Assembly: GCF_003602095.1 (NCBI RefSeq) | Contig: NZ_RAHH01000001.1 | Span: forward strand, 186,001-250,000 | DNA length: 64,000 nucleotides | From: Rahnella woolbedingensis | Lineage (GTDB): Bacteria > Pseudomonadota > Gammaproteobacteria > Enterobacterales > Enterobacteriaceae | Direction: 5' to 3' | Shown here: in pieces, positions 10,290 through 20,309 of the stretch | Position numbering within the stretch: the first letter of the stretch is position 1 | Layout: each line of letters starts with the position of its first letter | The notes under the pieces: generated by a model | Told to the model about the DNA's origin: nothing | Database searches by the model: none | The model's input: the letters and a program-made list of their open reading frames with translations, nothing else | Program-made: the position numbers and the translations under genes

Positions 10290-11165
10290 ATGGCAGATCT
10301 GGACGATATCAGAGACGGCAAGAACTTCGGCATCGGCACGCCGCAGGACAATCACGCGTTTTTCCTCAAAGGCAGCGGTCAGCTTGACTGGGGAATGCAG
10401 TCGCGGCTGGCGCGTATTTTCAATCCGGAGTCCGGCAGAACGGTAATGCTGGCGTTCGACCACGGCTATTTTCAGGGCCCGACGACCGGCCTTGAGCGTA
10501 TCGACATCAACATTGCGCCGTTGTTTGCACATACCGATGTACTGATGTGTACCCGTGGGGTGCTGCGCAGTGTGGTGCCGGCGGCAGTTAATAAACCCGT
10601 CGTGATGCGCGCCTCGGGGGGTAACTCGATTCTGACTGAGCTTTCCAATGAGACCGTCGCCGTCGCGATAGAAGACGCGCTGCGCCTGAACGTCGCGGCA
10701 ATGGCGGCGCAGGTGTATATCGGCAGCGAATATGAACATCAGTCGATTAAAAACATCATCCAGTTGGTGGATCAGGGGATGCGTTACGGAATGCCGACCA
10801 TGGCAGTGACCGGCGTTGGTAAAGACATGGCGCGCGACCAGCGTTACTTCTCGCTGGCGACCCGAATTGCCGCTGAAATGGGTGCGAACATCATCAAAAC
10901 CTACTACGTCGATGAAGGTTTCGAACGCGTCGCGGCGGGCTGTCCGGTACCGATTGTGATTGCTGGCGGTAAAAAACTGCCGGAACGCGAGGCGCTGGAG
11001 ATGTGCTTCAAAGCCATCGATCAGGGCGCATCGGGTGTGGACATGGGGCGTAATATTTTCCAGTCCGAATCGCCGGTTGCCATGCTGAAAGCCGTAAAAG
11101 CGGTGGTGCATGAAAACGCCAGCGTGGCGCACGCATACGAACTGTTCCTGAGTGAAAAGGGGTGA
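10290..11165 (+). CDS. lsrF: LsrF, phospho-AI-2 breakdown thiolase (aldolase-fold)
   Basis: This 291-residue protein has the E. coli length. It has a class I aldolase TIM-barrel fold and transfers the acetyl group of 3-hydroxy-5-phosphooxypentane-2,4-dione to coenzyme A, the last step of AI-2 processing in the cytoplasm. The reported active-site lysine is present as K203 in [10 protein letters not shown], with D57 and H58 in [14 protein letters not shown] precedes the ATG at 10290, 19 bases after lsrB. Confidence 0.95.
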   Translation: MADLDDIRDGKNFGIGTPQDNHAFFLKGSGQLDWGMQSRLARIFNPESGRTVMLAFDHGYFQGPTTGLERIDINIAPLFAHTDVLMCTRGVLRSVVPAAVNKPVVMRASGGNSILTELSNETVAVAIEDALRLNVAAMAAQVYIGSEYEHQSIKNIIQLVDQGMRYGMPTMAVTGVGKDMARDQRYFSLATRIAAEMGANIIKTYYVDEGFERVAAGCPVPIVIAGGKKLPEREALEMCFKAIDQGASGVDMGRNIFQSESPVAMLKAVKAVVHENASVAHAYELFLSEKG

Positions 11166-11168
11166 ATC

Positions 11169-11459
11169 ATGGAAGTGACGCTGGTCGAAATTAATGTTCA
11201 GCCGGAAAAGGTGGATGAGTTTCTGGAAGTGTTTCACGCCAACCACCTCGGCGCGGTGAAAGAGCCCGGAAATCTGAGATTTGATGTGTTGCAGGACGAG
11301 AAAGTACCGACGCGGTTCTTTATCTACGAGGCCTATCAGGATAACGATGCCGTGCTGGCACACAAGAAAACACCGCATTATCTGAAATGCGTTGAAGCGC
11401 TGGAGGGGATCATGTCGGGGCCGAGGAAGAAAACTTCTTTTAAAGGGATATATTCGTAA
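11169..11459 (+). CDS. lsrG: LsrG, phospho-AI-2 isomerase (ABM-fold)
   Basis: This 96-residue protein has the same length as E. coli LsrG. It is an antibiotic-biosynthesis-monooxygenase-fold dimer that isomerises phospho-AI-2, making the substrate for LsrF and so ending lsr induction. Conserved segments are [14 protein letters not shown]25 to H42-region residues [17 protein letters not shown], and [12 protein letters not shown]...HKKTPHY. It starts 3 bases after the lsrF stop and is the last gene of lsrACDBFG. The next gene, xylB, faces it. Confidence 0.95.
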   Translation: MEVTLVEINVQPEKVDEFLEVFHANHLGAVKEPGNLRFDVLQDEKVPTRFFIYEAYQDNDAVLAHKKTPHYLKCVEALEGIMSGPRKKTSFKGIYS

Positions 11460-11797
11460 GGTCAAAACTGGTTTGGTTCAAGGTCAACACCAACGCCTTG
11501 GGCTGCCACCAAACTGGCCTTAAGAGGCGCCTATCGCCGCGCCTCTTAAGAATCTCCGGCTCTTTCACTGCGCGCTCTGCTTGCAGGCTATGTTTCAGGT
11601 ATCGCAGTGATAGCCGCAAAATCCCGCCGCTCCGCGGTACCCTACGTTCAGGTTACAACCCGCGCAAAATGACGCGCGGTTTTCCACCTCTCCTCTGGTC
11701 GGTTTCGGCACTGTGCATCAGGTGACCGCAGCACTTGAGAACCCGAAATCTTCTCGGTCAGGCCTTCATTGACATTGCCCTGATGGCCAATCCGCCA
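11460..11797. other. lsrG-xylB convergent gap with inverted repeats, no clear gene
   Basis: This 338-base region lies between the convergent lsrG and xylB. Only short unconvincing frames are present. It holds a perfect 12-base inverted repeat (11519-11550) and a smaller stem CCGCGC/GCGCGG (11660-11679) followed by TTTT, which may terminate lsr transcription. The region is GC-richer than ordinary gaps here and looks like a remnant or dispersed repeat. I cannot assign it. Confidence 0.5.
11519..11550. repeat. Perfect 12-base inverted repeat
   Basis: CTTAAGAGGCGC (11519-11530) pairs perfectly with GCGCCTCTTAAG (11539-11550) across an 8-base loop. No T-run follows on either side, so it is not a standard terminator. 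Confidence 0.75.
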
Positions 11798-13249
11798 TTA
11801 CATCAACCCTTCCAGCCTCACATACAACTCCCGGAAGACTTTCCTCCTCTCGGCATACGCCGTGTGCATATCAGCATCCGGTTCGTGCACTTGCTCAAGT
11901 GCCAGTTCCGGCAGGAACTGTTCCAGAGGTTTACCGGGATTCATGGCAATTTGTGCCAGACGCGCTGCGCCCAGCGCCGGGCCGACATCACCGCCGGTGC
12001 GGTATTCCAGCGTTTTACCGCTGATGTCCGCCAGCATTTGCCGCCAGTAAGGGCTGCGGGCACCACCACCAATCAGGGTGATGCTGCGCGGTTGCAGACC
12101 GGTGGCGTGCAGAACGTCCATTCCGTCTGCCAGAGCGAATCCCACACCTTCGAGCACGGCGCGGGCAATATCGGCAGGGCCGTGCTGATGCGTCAGGCCA
12201 AACAATGTTCCTTTGGCGTTCGGATTATTGTGCGGGGTGCGTTCACCGGAAAGATAGGGCAGGAACCAGACCGGCGAGTCGGCGGGTTTGGTTTTTTGCG
12301 CCAGACTAATGAGCTCACCGACCGATGCGGTACCGGTAAGATTTGCGGCCCAGTCCAGGCAGGAAGCCGCGCTGAGCATGACCGACATCAGATGCCAGGT
12401 GTCCGGCAACGCATGGCAGAAACTGTGAACCGCCTGCTGCGGATTACTCAGGAAACCGTCGCTGACCGCGAAGTACACGCCGGATGTGCCAAGGGAAAGC
12501 ATTGCCTGGCCGGTTTTGTATAATCCGACACCGACCGCGCCTGCCGCATTATCACCGCCCCCGGCAATCACCGGCACACAGTCCATTCCCCAGCGGGAGG
12601 CGAGTTCTGGCAGTAACTGACCGGTGATCTGATTGCCTTCAAAAAGCGCTGGCATGTGTTTGCGCGTCAGTCCGGTTGCGCTGAGCAGTTTGTCGCTCCA
12701 GTCGCGTTTTGCCACATCGAGCCACATCGTGCCTGCGGCATCTGACATATCGGAGGCAAATACGCCGGTCATCAGCCAGCGCAGATAATCTTTTGGCAGT
12801 AATACCTTGTCTATTTTCGCGAATAATTCGGCTTCGTTTTCACGCAGCCAGAGCAGTTTCGGTGCCGTAAAACCGGGCATCATCAGATTGCCGGTTATCT
12901 GACGGGAATCAGGAACATCCGCTTCCAGTTTCTGGCACTGGCTGAAACTGCGGCCATCGTTCCATAAAATTGCCGGACGCAGAACCTGATGCTGTCCATC
13001 AAGCACCGTTGCACCATGCATCTGTCCGGTCAGGCCGATGGCTTTTACGTCTTGCAGTGCATTTTGCTTAGCCAGTGCACAAACCGCGCGGTCTGTCGCA
13101 GTCCACCAGTCTGCCGGGTTTTGCTCAGACCACAAAGGGTGGGGACGGGAAAGGGTTAACGCCTCACTGTGGCTGGCGACCACCCGACCTTCTTCGCTAA
13201 GCAAAATGGCTTTGACGCCAGACGTGCCAAGATCTATTCCGAGATACAT
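11798..13249 (-). CDS. xylB: Xylulokinase
   Basis: This 483-residue FGGY kinase phosphorylates D-xylulose to xylulose-5-phosphate with ATP in the cytoplasm. The catalytic base D233 is in GGGDNAAGA, and D6 in MYLGIDLGTSGVK. The C-terminal ATP region is GGGARSPYWRQMLADI. Length matches E. coli XylB (484). The ATG at 13249 is the natural start. It lies downstream of xylA in the minus-strand xylAB unit, with a 91-base gap that contains a hairpin. The usual xylA promoter with XylR and CRP would drive it. Confidence 0.95.
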   Translation of the reverse strand: MYLGIDLGTSGVKAILLSEEGRVVASHSEALTLSRPHPLWSEQNPADWWTATDRAVCALAKQNALQDVKAIGLTGQMHGATVLDGQHQVLRPAILWNDGRSFSQCQKLEADVPDSRQITGNLMMPGFTAPKLLWLRENEAELFAKIDKVLLPKDYLRWLMTGVFASDMSDAAGTMWLDVAKRDWSDKLLSATGLTRKHMPALFEGNQITGQLLPELASRWGMDCVPVIAGGGDNAAGAVGVGLYKTGQAMLSLGTSGVYFAVSDGFLSNPQQAVHSFCHALPDTWHLMSVMLSAASCLDWAANLTGTASVGELISLAQKTKPADSPVWFLPYLSGERTPHNNPNAKGTLFGLTHQHGPADIARAVLEGVGFALADGMDVLHATGLQPRSITLIGGGARSPYWRQMLADISGKTLEYRTGGDVGPALGAARLAQIAMNPGKPLEQFLPELALEQVHEPDADMHTAYAERRKVFRELYVRLEGLM

Positions 13250-13288
13250 GTTTTTCCCTTATCGGTTAACCCGTTTCCAGAACGATTT

Positions 13289-13323
13289 ACGCCCTGCGAT
13301 TCCGCACCAGGCGGGCAGGGCGT
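13289..13323 (-). other. Hairpin between xylA and xylB
   Basis: ACGCCCTGC (13289-13297) and GCAGGGCGT (13315-13323) form a perfect 9-base stem. It has no T-run on the minus strand, so it more likely protects or processes the xylA mRNA than terminates transcription. Confidence 0.55.
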
Positions 13324-13340
13324 CAGCTTATTGTATGAGA

Positions 13341-14660
13341 TTAACCAAACAGATAACGGTTAACCAGATTCTCCAGGCGTTCCTGCTGGCCGCTCTGGTG
13401 CTGAGGTGCCAGTGCGTTTTGTTGTGCGTAGCTGCTCAGGGATTCCAGAGACATTTTGCCTTGCAGGATCTGCTGACCCAGTTCTGTATTCCAGCCTGCG
13501 TAACGCTGGGCAACGTGTTTATCCAGTTCACGACTTTCAATCATACGGGCGGCGACTTTCAGCGCCAGCGCCATGGTGTCCATACCGCCAATATGGCCGT
13601 AGAACAGGTCATATTTGTCGGTGCTCTGACGACGAACTTTAGAGTCGAAGTTCAGACCGCCGGTGGTGAAACCGCCCGCTTTGATAATTTCATACATTAC
13701 CAGCGCATTTTCTTCCACGCTGTTCGGGAACTGGTCAGTGTCCCAGCCACACTGCGGGTCGCCGCGGTTAGCATCGACAGAACCGAAGATCCCAAGGGCA
13801 ATGGCGTTAGCAATTTCATGATGGAAAGAGTGACCGGCCAGCGTTGCGTGGTTAGCTTCGATATTCACTTTGATCTCTTTTTCCAGACCAAACTGTTTGA
13901 GGAACCCGTAAACCGAAGCCACATCATAATCGTACTGATGCTTGGTGGGCTCCTGCGGTTTTGGCTCAATCAGCAGGGTGCCCTGGAAACCAATTTTGTG
14001 TTTATGCTCAACCACCATCTGCATGAAGCGACCCAGCTGTTCGCGTTCCTGACGCAGATCCGTATTGAGCAGGGTTTCGTAGCCTTCACGGCCGCCCCAC
14101 AACACATAGTTTTCGCCGCCCAGCAGTTTGGTAGCATTCATCGCGTGAACAACCTGCGTCGCCGCCCAGCTGTAAATTTCAGGATTAGGATTGGTAGCCG
14201 CACCCGCTCCGTAGCGTGGATTGGTAAAGCAGTTCGCGGTGCCCCACAGCAGTTTTACGCCGCTGGCTTCTTGTTTTTGCGCCAGAACATCAGTCATCGC
14301 GGCAAAATTATTCACGTACTCTTTAATCGTTGAGCCTTCCGGCGAGACGTCAACATCGTGGAAGCAGTAGTAAGGAACATTCAGTTTCTGGAAGAACTCG
14401 AAAGCCACGTCCGCTTTGCGTTTCGCCAGCTCAAGCGCATCGCCGGGTTGCTGCCACGGGCGGTCAAATGCGCCCACGCCGAACATATCATTGCCATTCC
14501 AGCAGAAGGTGTGCCAGTAACAGGCTGCGAAACGCAGATGCTCAGCCATCGTTTTGCCGAGGATCACTTCTTCAGGATTGTAGTGACGGAATGCCAGCGG
14601 GTTTGTGCTGTTAGCACCTTCGTAGCGAACGGCGTCAAGCTTGTCGAAATATGCGTGCAT
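13341..14660 (-). CDS. xylA: Xylose isomerase
   Basis: This 439-residue metal-dependent isomerase converts D-xylose to D-xylulose in the cytoplasm. Catalytic H101 and D104 lie in [12 protein letters not shown]; metal ligand E232 and K234 lie in [18 protein letters not shown]; further ligands lie in [12 protein letters not shown] and SVDANRGD. The start [15 protein letters not shown] at 14660 was chosen because it matches the E. coli N-terminus and follows AAGGAGTTTTCA; a longer in-frame start at 14738 adds unrelated residues. It is divergent from xylF across a 378-base control region and is first in xylAB. Confidence 0.97.
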   Translation of the reverse strand: MHAYFDKLDAVRYEGANSTNPLAFRHYNPEEVILGKTMAEHLRFAACYWHTFCWNGNDMFGVGAFDRPWQQPGDALELAKRKADVAFEFFQKLNVPYYCFHDVDVSPEGSTIKEYVNNFAAMTDVLAQKQEASGVKLLWGTANCFTNPRYGAGAATNPNPEIYSWAATQVVHAMNATKLLGGENYVLWGGREGYETLLNTDLRQEREQLGRFMQMVVEHKHKIGFQGTLLIEPKPQEPTKHQYDYDVASVYGFLKQFGLEKEIKVNIEANHATLAGHSFHHEIANAIALGIFGSVDANRGDPQCGWDTDQFPNSVEENALVMYEIIKAGGFTTGGLNFDSKVRRQSTDKYDLFYGHIGGMDTMALALKVAARMIESRELDKHVAQRYAGWNTELGQQILQGKMSLESLSSYAQQNALAPQHQSGQQERLENLVNRYLFG

Positions 14661-14776
14661 TGAAAACTCCTTGAAAACGGGCCCAGCGGGACTGGGAGGC
14701 TGAGGCTCTATCTTCGGAGGAGATGTTTGATCCCACAATTACGTTATTTCACACTCAATTTAATAGAATTATTAAG

Positions 14777-14792
14777 TGTGCGGTAGATCGCA
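14777..14792. promoter_or_regulatory. CRP-like site in xylA-xylF control region
   Basis: TGTGCGGTAGATCGCA resembles the CRP consensus TGTGA-N6-TCACA (8 of 10 conserved positions). It lies between the divergent xylA and xylF starts, where known xyl operons have one shared CRP site. Confidence 0.5.
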
Positions 14793-14902
14793 TAAATAAG
14801 CCGTTTTTACTTACTTTTTATTCAACTTCCACGATGCCTCGATAATAAAAAGTCTTATTGTGCGCATATTACAGGCAAACCATGATCGCCATCATAATTC
14901 CT

Positions 14903-14947
14903 GAAATAAACAAAAAATCGTAACGCTGTGATTAAAATCTGCAATTG
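14903..14947 (+). promoter_or_regulatory. Probable XylR operator upstream of xylF
   Basis: Two A-rich direct repeats, AAATCG (14915-14920) and AAATCT (14935-14940), lie 20 bases apart inside a stretch starting GAAATAAACAAAAAATCG and ending CTGCAATTG. Paired direct repeats two helical turns apart suit an AraC-type activator such as XylR, and the stretch resembles the E. coli xyl promoter site as I recall it. It lies about 90 bases before the xylF start. Confidence 0.5.
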
Positions 14948-15038
14948 CCGATTAATTACCCAGCGTCAACAATCCCTCTGTCATTGCTGTACGAACTCTT
15001 CTGTATCTGCCTCTTCTTATTCTTATAAAAGGTCTGAC

Positions 15039-16034
15039 ATGATGAAAATGAAAAAAATAATTCTTTCCGCCTGTGCCGCATTAGTGCTTTTTAGCCAGTC
15101 CGGGCTGGCGAAAGAAATTAAAATTGGTATGGCTATTGATGACTTACGTTTAGAACGCTGGCAAAAAGACCGCGATATTTTTGTGGCTAAAGCCAAAACG
15201 CTTGGCGCAGATGTTTTTGTTCAGTCTGCTAACGGTAATGAAGAAACGCAGATGGCGCAGATTGAAAATATGATCAACCGGGGCGTCGATGTTTTGGTGA
15301 TCATTCCCTATAACGGACAAGTGCTGAGTAACGTTATTGCCGAAGCCAAACAGGAAGGTATTAAAGTGCTGGCGTATGACCGCATGATTAACAACGCCGA
15401 CATTGATTTTTATATCTCTTTTGATAATGAAAAGGTAGGCGAACTTCAGGCGCAAAGCCTTGTTGATCGCGTACCGCAGGGCAATTATTTTCTGATGGGC
15501 GGCTCACCGGTGGATAACAATGCCAAGCTCTTCCGTGCCGGTCAGATGAAAGTGCTTAATCCGTTAATTAAAGAAGGCAAAATAAAAGTGGTGGGTGATC
15601 AATGGGCTGACGGCTGGTTGCCTGAAAATGCCCTGAAAATCATGGAAAATGCGCTCACCGCCAACAACAACAAAATCGACGCCGTGGTGGCCTCCAATGA
15701 TGCGACCGCCGGTGGTGCTGTTCAGGCGTTATCTGCACAGGGGTTGGCGGGGAAAGTAGCGATCTCGGGTCAGGATGCCGATCTCGCGGCGATCAAACGC
15801 ATTGAAGCGGGCACGCAGACCATGACGGTCTACAAACCTATCACCAAACTGGCTAATGATGCTGCTGAAATCGCCGTGCAGTTAGGCAAAGGTGAAACAC
15901 CAAAATCTAATGCGACATTAAATAACGGTAAAAAAGAAGTGCCTTCTTATTTATTAACACCGATCCAGGTGGATAAAAATAATATTGATAGCACAGTGGT
16001 GGCTGACGGTTTCCATAAGAAATCAAATCTTTAA
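15039..16034 (+). CDS. xylF: D-xylose periplasmic binding protein
   Basis: This 331-residue secreted receptor of the high-affinity xylose importer has a signal peptide [21 protein letters not shown], cleaved before [20 protein letters not shown]. The mature sequence is nearly the E. coli one through [40 protein letters not shown] and [10 protein letters not shown]. The start at 15039 has AAAAGG upstream; the frame stays open back to 14928, but that adds a non-signal leader. A strong intercistronic hairpin follows before xylG, fitting higher binding-protein expression. Confidence 0.96.
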   Translation: MMKMKKIILSACAALVLFSQSGLAKEIKIGMAIDDLRLERWQKDRDIFVAKAKTLGADVFVQSANGNEETQMAQIENMINRGVDVLVIIPYNGQVLSNVIAEAKQEGIKVLAYDRMINNADIDFYISFDNEKVGELQAQSLVDRVPQGNYFLMGGSPVDNNAKLFRAGQMKVLNPLIKEGKIKVVGDQWADGWLPENALKIMENALTANNNKIDAVVASNDATAGGAVQALSAQGLAGKVAISGQDADLAAIKRIEAGTQTMTVYKPITKLANDAAEIAVQLGKGETPKSNATLNNGKKEVPSYLLTPIQVDKNNIDSTVVADGFHKKSNL

Positions 16035-16053
16035 TTTTTCAGTATTTTTCTAC

Positions 16054-16086
16054 AAAAACAACACTTCCAGCCGAAGTGTTGTTTTT
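16054..16086 (+). terminator. Terminator-like hairpin between xylF and xylG
   Basis: AAAAACAACACTTC pairs perfectly with GAAGTGTTGTTTTT around a 5-base loop: 14 pairs with a T-tract in the right arm. It begins 19 bases after the xylF stop and ends just before the xylG ribosome site GGAGG. It likely terminates part of the transcripts and protects the xylF message. Confidence 0.75.
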
Positions 16087-16099
16087 GCTGGAGGTAAAC

Positions 16100-17641
16100 A
16101 TGCCAGAACAATATGAAAAATTACCCCTGCTGGATATGCGAAATATCACCAAGAAATTTGGTGCGGTAAAAGCGGTTGATAATATTAGTCTTACTCTGGC
16201 CGCAGGAGAGGTGTTATCCCTGTGCGGGGAAAATGGCTCCGGAAAGTCGACGTTAATGAAAGTGTTGTGTGCAATATATCCGCACGGTTCTTTTGAAGGG
16301 GAAATTTATTTTTCAGGTGAACGGCTGAGCGCAAAAGGCATTCGTGACACCGAACAAAAAGGGATCGCGATAATTCATCAGGAACTGGCGCTGGTGAAAC
16401 AGCTCAGCGTGTTGGAAAACATGTTTCTGGGTAACGAGTGGGGCCGCTTTGGCATGCTCGATACCGACAAAATGTATCTGCGGTGTCAGCGTATGCTGGC
16501 ACAGGTCAAACTCGAAATCGACCCGCATACGCTGGTGGGCGAGCTGGGATTGGGACAACGGCAGCTGGTTGAAATTGCTAAAGCCCTCAACAAGCAGGTG
16601 CGTTTGCTGGTGCTTGATGAACCTACGGCGTCGCTGACTGAAAGCGAAACAGCGATTTTGCTCGATATCATCCGTGATTTGCGCCATCACGATATCGCCT
16701 GCATTTATATTTCGCACAAACTCAACGAAGTAAAAGCCATCTCCGACAAATTGTGTGTCATTCGTGACGGTCGCCATATTGCCACCTGCAATGCAGAGGG
16801 TACTTCGGAAAAAGACATCATCGCCATGATGGTGGGCCGTGAACTCACGGAGCTGTTTCCGTCGCGTGAACGGCAGATTGGCAAAGAAATTTTGCGCATT
16901 GAAAACCTCACGGCATGGCATCCGGTTAACCGTCATATCAAACGGGTGGATAACGCCGGTTTTACGTTGCGTCAGGGAGAAGTGTTGGGTGTGGCGGGGC
17001 TGGTCGGTGCAGGCAGAACCGAAATGATGGAATGTCTGTTCGGGGTCTATCCGGGGCGCTGGTCAGGAGATGTCTGGCTGGAAGGTCAGAAAGTGCAGAT
17101 TACCGATTGTCGTGACGCCATGCGGCGCGGGCTGGCGATGGTGCCGGAAGACCGTAAACGTGACGGCATCGTGCCGGTGATGGCGGTCGGCAGCAATATC
17201 ACACTGGCCGCTTTAAGCCAGTTCAGCGGTGGCGGTGTTCTGCGGGAAGCGCAGGAACAGCACACCATCAGCGAGTCGGTGAAACAACTTAAAATCAAAA
17301 CCTCATCTCCCGAACTGGCAATCGGAAGGCTCAGCGGCGGGAATCAGCAAAAAGCCATTCTGGCGCGCTGTCTGCTTCTTAAACCCAAAATCCTCATTCT
17401 TGATGAACCCACGCGCGGAATCGATGTGGGGGCAAAACATGAAATCTACAAACTCATTGGGCAACTCGCGGCACAGGGAATGGCCATTATCGTTATCTCA
17501 TCAGAGTTACCCGAAGTGATCGGGCTGAGTGACCGCGTTGTGGTGATGCATCTTGGGCAGGTGAAAGCCTGTCTGGACAATAACAATTTAAGTCAGGAAC
17601 AGGTCATGGAAGCCGCATTGAGGAGTGAAACTTATGTCTAA
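16100..17641 (+). CDS. xylG: D-xylose ABC importer, ATP-binding subunit
   Basis: This 513-residue double ATPase (E. coli length) powers xylose uptake with XylH. The first domain has GENGSGKST (residues 43-51), [10 protein letters not shown] and [11 protein letters not shown]. The second has the degenerate [32 protein letters not shown] and the late VISSELPEV. The start [21 protein letters not shown] at 16100 follows GGAGG; an upstream ATG at 16076 lies in the hairpin arm and is unlikely. The 3-prime end overlaps the xylH start by 8 bases. Confidence 0.96.
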   Translation: MPEQYEKLPLLDMRNITKKFGAVKAVDNISLTLAAGEVLSLCGENGSGKSTLMKVLCAIYPHGSFEGEIYFSGERLSAKGIRDTEQKGIAIIHQELALVKQLSVLENMFLGNEWGRFGMLDTDKMYLRCQRMLAQVKLEIDPHTLVGELGLGQRQLVEIAKALNKQVRLLVLDEPTASLTESETAILLDIIRDLRHHDIACIYISHKLNEVKAISDKLCVIRDGRHIATCNAEGTSEKDIIAMMVGRELTELFPSRERQIGKEILRIENLTAWHPVNRHIKRVDNAGFTLRQGEVLGVAGLVGAGRTEMMECLFGVYPGRWSGDVWLEGQKVQITDCRDAMRRGLAMVPEDRKRDGIVPVMAVGSNITLAALSQFSGGGVLREAQEQHTISESVKQLKIKTSSPELAIGRLSGGNQQKAILARCLLLKPKILILDEPTRGIDVGAKHEIYKLIGQLAAQGMAIIVISSELPEVIGLSDRVVVMHLGQVKACLDNNNLSQEQVMEAALRSETYV

Positions 17642-18833
17642 ATTCCCCCAGCCAGGAAGCCCTTCCGCCACTGTTAATGAGAGCGGCTCAAAGGGCATGT
17701 TGTCGGCCAGTAAGCTAAAAAGCATGAATCTTCAGGTTTTTGTCATGCTGGCAGCCATTGCGGTAATTATCGTGTTTTTCAGCGTGACTACCGATGGTGC
17801 GTATATCAGCGCACGTAACGTTTCTAACCTTCTGCGACAGACTGCGATTACCGGCATTCTGGCCGTCGGCATGGTGTTCGTGATTATCTCTGCTGAAATC
17901 GACCTGTCTGTCGGTTCAATGATGGGGTTGCTCGGCGGCATGGCGGCGATTTTTGACGTCTGGTTCGGCTGGCCATTGCCGCTGACCATTGTGGTAACGA
18001 TGGTGCTCGGATTGTTACTGGGTGCCTGGAACGGCTGGTGGGTGGCTTATCGTAAGGTGCCGTCATTCATCGTCACCCTGGCCGGGATGCTGGCGTTTCG
18101 CGGCATTCTGATCGGCATCACCAGCGGCACTACGGTGTCACCGATAACGCCTGCGATGTCGCTGATTGGTCAAAGCTATCTGCCAGATACCTTAGGTTTT
18201 AGTATCGGTTCTGTTGCGCTGGCGTTGTTTATCGGCTGGCAGTGGCGCAGGCGCAAACAGCGTGCGGCTCTCGGGCTGCCGGTGACGGCGGCCAAAAATG
18301 ATGTCACCCGTCAGGCGCTGACCGCCATTATTGCGCTCGGCGCAATATATCTGCTTAACGATTATCGCGGCGTCCCTACGCCGGTGCTGATTTTGGTCGC
18401 ACTGATGCTGGGGGGGATGTTTATGGCATCCCGGACTGCTTTCGGGCGGCGTATTTATGCCATCGGTGGCAACATCGAAGCAGCGCGGTTATCCGGGGTT
18501 AACGTTGAGCGCAGCAAACTGGCGGTATTTGCAATTAACGGCCTGATGGTGGCTATCGCCGGTCTGATCCTCAGTTCACGTCTGGGCGCGGGTTCGCCAT
18601 CGGCGGGTAATATTGCTGAGTTGGACGCAATTGCTGCCTGCGTCATTGGCGGAACCAGTCTGGCGGGCGGCGTTGGGAGTGTTGCGGGTGCTGTGATGGG
18701 GGCTTTCATTATGGCGTCTCTGGATAACGGTATGAGTATGCTGGACGTGCCAACATTCTGGCAGTACATCGTTAAAGGCGCGATTCTGCTGCTGGCGGTC
18801 TGGATGGATTCAGCTACCAAAAGGCGCGCATAA
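17634..18833 (+). CDS. xylH: D-xylose ABC importer, permease subunit
   Basis: This 399-residue inner-membrane permease forms the xylose channel. About ten hydrophobic segments are visible, with family stretches [59 protein letters not shown] and the C-terminal [11 protein letters not shown] shared with E. coli XylH. The ATG at 17634 follows GAGGAG; a GTG at 17625 is a poorer alternative. A charged loop in the middle ([20 protein letters not shown]) separates two hydrophobic halves. It is the last gene of xylFGH. Confidence 0.96.
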   Translation: MSKFPQPGSPSATVNESGSKGMLSASKLKSMNLQVFVMLAAIAVIIVFFSVTTDGAYISARNVSNLLRQTAITGILAVGMVFVIISAEIDLSVGSMMGLLGGMAAIFDVWFGWPLPLTIVVTMVLGLLLGAWNGWWVAYRKVPSFIVTLAGMLAFRGILIGITSGTTVSPITPAMSLIGQSYLPDTLGFSIGSVALALFIGWQWRRRKQRAALGLPVTAAKNDVTRQALTAIIALGAIYLLNDYRGVPTPVLILVALMLGGMFMASRTAFGRRIYAIGGNIEAARLSGVNVERSKLAVFAINGLMVAIAGLILSSRLGAGSPSAGNIAELDAIAACVIGGTSLAGGVGSVAGAVMGAFIMASLDNGMSMLDVPTFWQYIVKGAILLLAVWMDSATKRRA

Positions 18834-19011
18834 ATCCGCCGCTGCGGCGGTGATTTTGAGTGGTAATGCAGGAAAACCTGAGGAACCTCACAAAATCACT
18901 ATGCCAAATCAACCTTAGCCATTGCGCTGTGTTATTGACCAACGCAATCAGCCTCATTCAGTTAGCGCAATGAATGAGGCTTAGTCTATTAGAAACTGGT
19001 GAGAGACAGGC
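18834..19011 (+). other. xylH-xylR gap with three hairpins
   Basis: A stem CCGCCG-CTG-CGGCGG lies near 18837-18851. GTGATTTTG (18850-18858) pairs with CAAAATCAC (18891-18899). AGCCTCATTCA (18950-18960) pairs with TGAATGAGGCT (18971-18981). The last loop contains AGCGCAAT (18964-18971), which is complementary to ATTGCGCT at 18921-18928, so alternative folds are possible. No clear T-run follows, so read-through into xylR is likely. Confidence 0.5.
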
Positions 19012-20199
19012 ATGTTTGAAAAACGTTATCGCATCACTCTGTTATTTAACGCTAACAAAGTCTACGACCGTCAGGTAGTAGAAGGCGTGGGTGAATATTT
19101 GCAGGCCTCACAAAGCGACTGGGATATCTTCATTGAAGAAGATTTCCGCTGCCGTATAGACAATATCAAAGACTGGCTCGGCGACGGTGTCATTGCCGAT
19201 TTTGACGATCGGGAAATCGTGACGTTGCTTAAGGATCTTAATGTACCCATAGTCGGAGTCGGCGGTTCTTATCATCTGGAAGAAGATTATCCGCCGGTGC
19301 ATTACATCGCCACTGACAATTACGCGCTGGTGGAAGCGGCCTTTATGCACCTGAAAGAGAAGGGCATCAACCGCTTCGCATTTTATGGTTTGCCGGATGC
19401 AGGCGGAAAACGCTGGGCGCAGGAACGCGAGCATGCCTTCAGAAAACTGGTGTCCGCCGAGCAATATCAGGGCGTGGTTTATCAGGGAATGGAAACCGCG
19501 CCGGAAAACTGGCAGCACGCACAAAACCGGCTGGCGGACTGGATACAAACATTGCCGCAGCAAACCGGGATTATCGCGGTGACCGATGCGCGCGCGCGGC
19601 ATCTGTTGCAGGTTTGCGAGCATCTGAATATCCCTGTGCCGGAAAAGCTCAGCGTAATTGGTATCGATAACGAAGAACTGACGCGGTATTTGTCGCGTGT
19701 GGCGTTGTCATCCGTTGTGCAGGGCACGCGCCAGATGGGATATCGCGCGGCAAAACTCCTGCATCAGCTGCTGGATCAGCGTGATTTGCCCTTACAGCGC
19801 ATTCTGGTGCCGCCAGTGAAAGTGGTTGAACGCCGTTCGACGGATTTCCGTTCCTTACGCGATCCGGCGGTTATCCAGGCCATGCATTACATCCGCTATC
19901 ACGCCTGTAAAGGGATCAAGGTGGAGCAGGTTCTCGATGCCATCGGGATGTCCCGCTCGAATCTGGAAAAACGCTTTAAAGATGAAACCGGGCAGACGAT
20001 CCACGGCGTGATCCATGAGGAGAAACTCGACCGGGCGCGTAATCTGCTGGCGGCCACGTCGATTTCTATCAATGAGATTTCGCAAATGTGCGGCTATCCG
20101 TCGCTGCAATATTTCTATTCGGTATTCAAGAAAGGCTACGAAATGACGCCGAAAGAGTACCGGAGTATTCACGGGGAAAGCGTTTATCAGGATGCATGA
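19012..20199 (+). CDS. xylR: Xylose operon activator XylR (AraC family)
   Basis: This 395-residue regulator binds D-xylose and activates xylAB and xylFGH. The N-terminal LacI-type periplasmic-binding fold (about residues 5-280) includes LLFNANKVYDRQVVEGVGEYLQ, IADFDDREIV, VGGSYHLEEDYPPVHYIATDN and VIGIDNEELTRYLSRVALSS. The C-terminal AraC domain has two helix-turn-helix units: KGIKVEQVLDAIGMSRSNLEKRFK and ISINEISQMCGYPSLQYFYSVFKK. Length and sequence follow E. coli XylR (392). A GAGAG lies before the ATG. It is downstream of xylH on the same strand, as in E. coli. Confidence 0.96.
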   Translation: MFEKRYRITLLFNANKVYDRQVVEGVGEYLQASQSDWDIFIEEDFRCRIDNIKDWLGDGVIADFDDREIVTLLKDLNVPIVGVGGSYHLEEDYPPVHYIATDNYALVEAAFMHLKEKGINRFAFYGLPDAGGKRWAQEREHAFRKLVSAEQYQGVVYQGMETAPENWQHAQNRLADWIQTLPQQTGIIAVTDARARHLLQVCEHLNIPVPEKLSVIGIDNEELTRYLSRVALSSVVQGTRQMGYRAAKLLHQLLDQRDLPLQRILVPPVKVVERRSTDFRSLRDPAVIQAMHYIRYHACKGIKVEQVLDAIGMSRSNLEKRFKDETGQTIHGVIHEEKLDRARNLLAATSISINEISQMCGYPSLQYFYSVFKKGYEMTPKEYRSIHGESVYQDA

Positions 20200-20253
20200 T
20201 GTGCCATCAGACGAACGTCTGTAAGCAACCGGTATCATCGATATGTTATAAAA

Positions 20254-20289
20254 AATGCCCCGTTCATCACTGAGCGGGGCATTGATTTT
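20254..20289. terminator. Terminator between xylR and yicI
   Basis: AATGCCCCG (20254-20262) and CGGGGCATT (20275-20283) form a 9-base stem, followed by GATTTT on the plus side and with an A-run on the other side. It can therefore act for both convergent genes. Confidence 0.8.
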
Positions 20290-20309
20290 GTCGCAGGCGC
20301 TTTGCCTTT

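Noticed and set aside
10236..11465. Open antisense frame of about 409 codons opposite lsrF and lsrG
   Set aside because: It runs exactly against two well-recognised genes and has composition typical of a codon-bias shadow, with no known family.
11498..11725. 75-codon frame in the lsrG-xylB gap as a phage-type small protein
   Set aside because: No ribosome site, spans inverted repeats, and I could not tie it to a family with confidence.
13038..14333. Open antisense frame of about 431 codons opposite xylB and xylA
   Set aside because: It crosses the xylB-xylA boundary and is explained by codon bias of the real genes.
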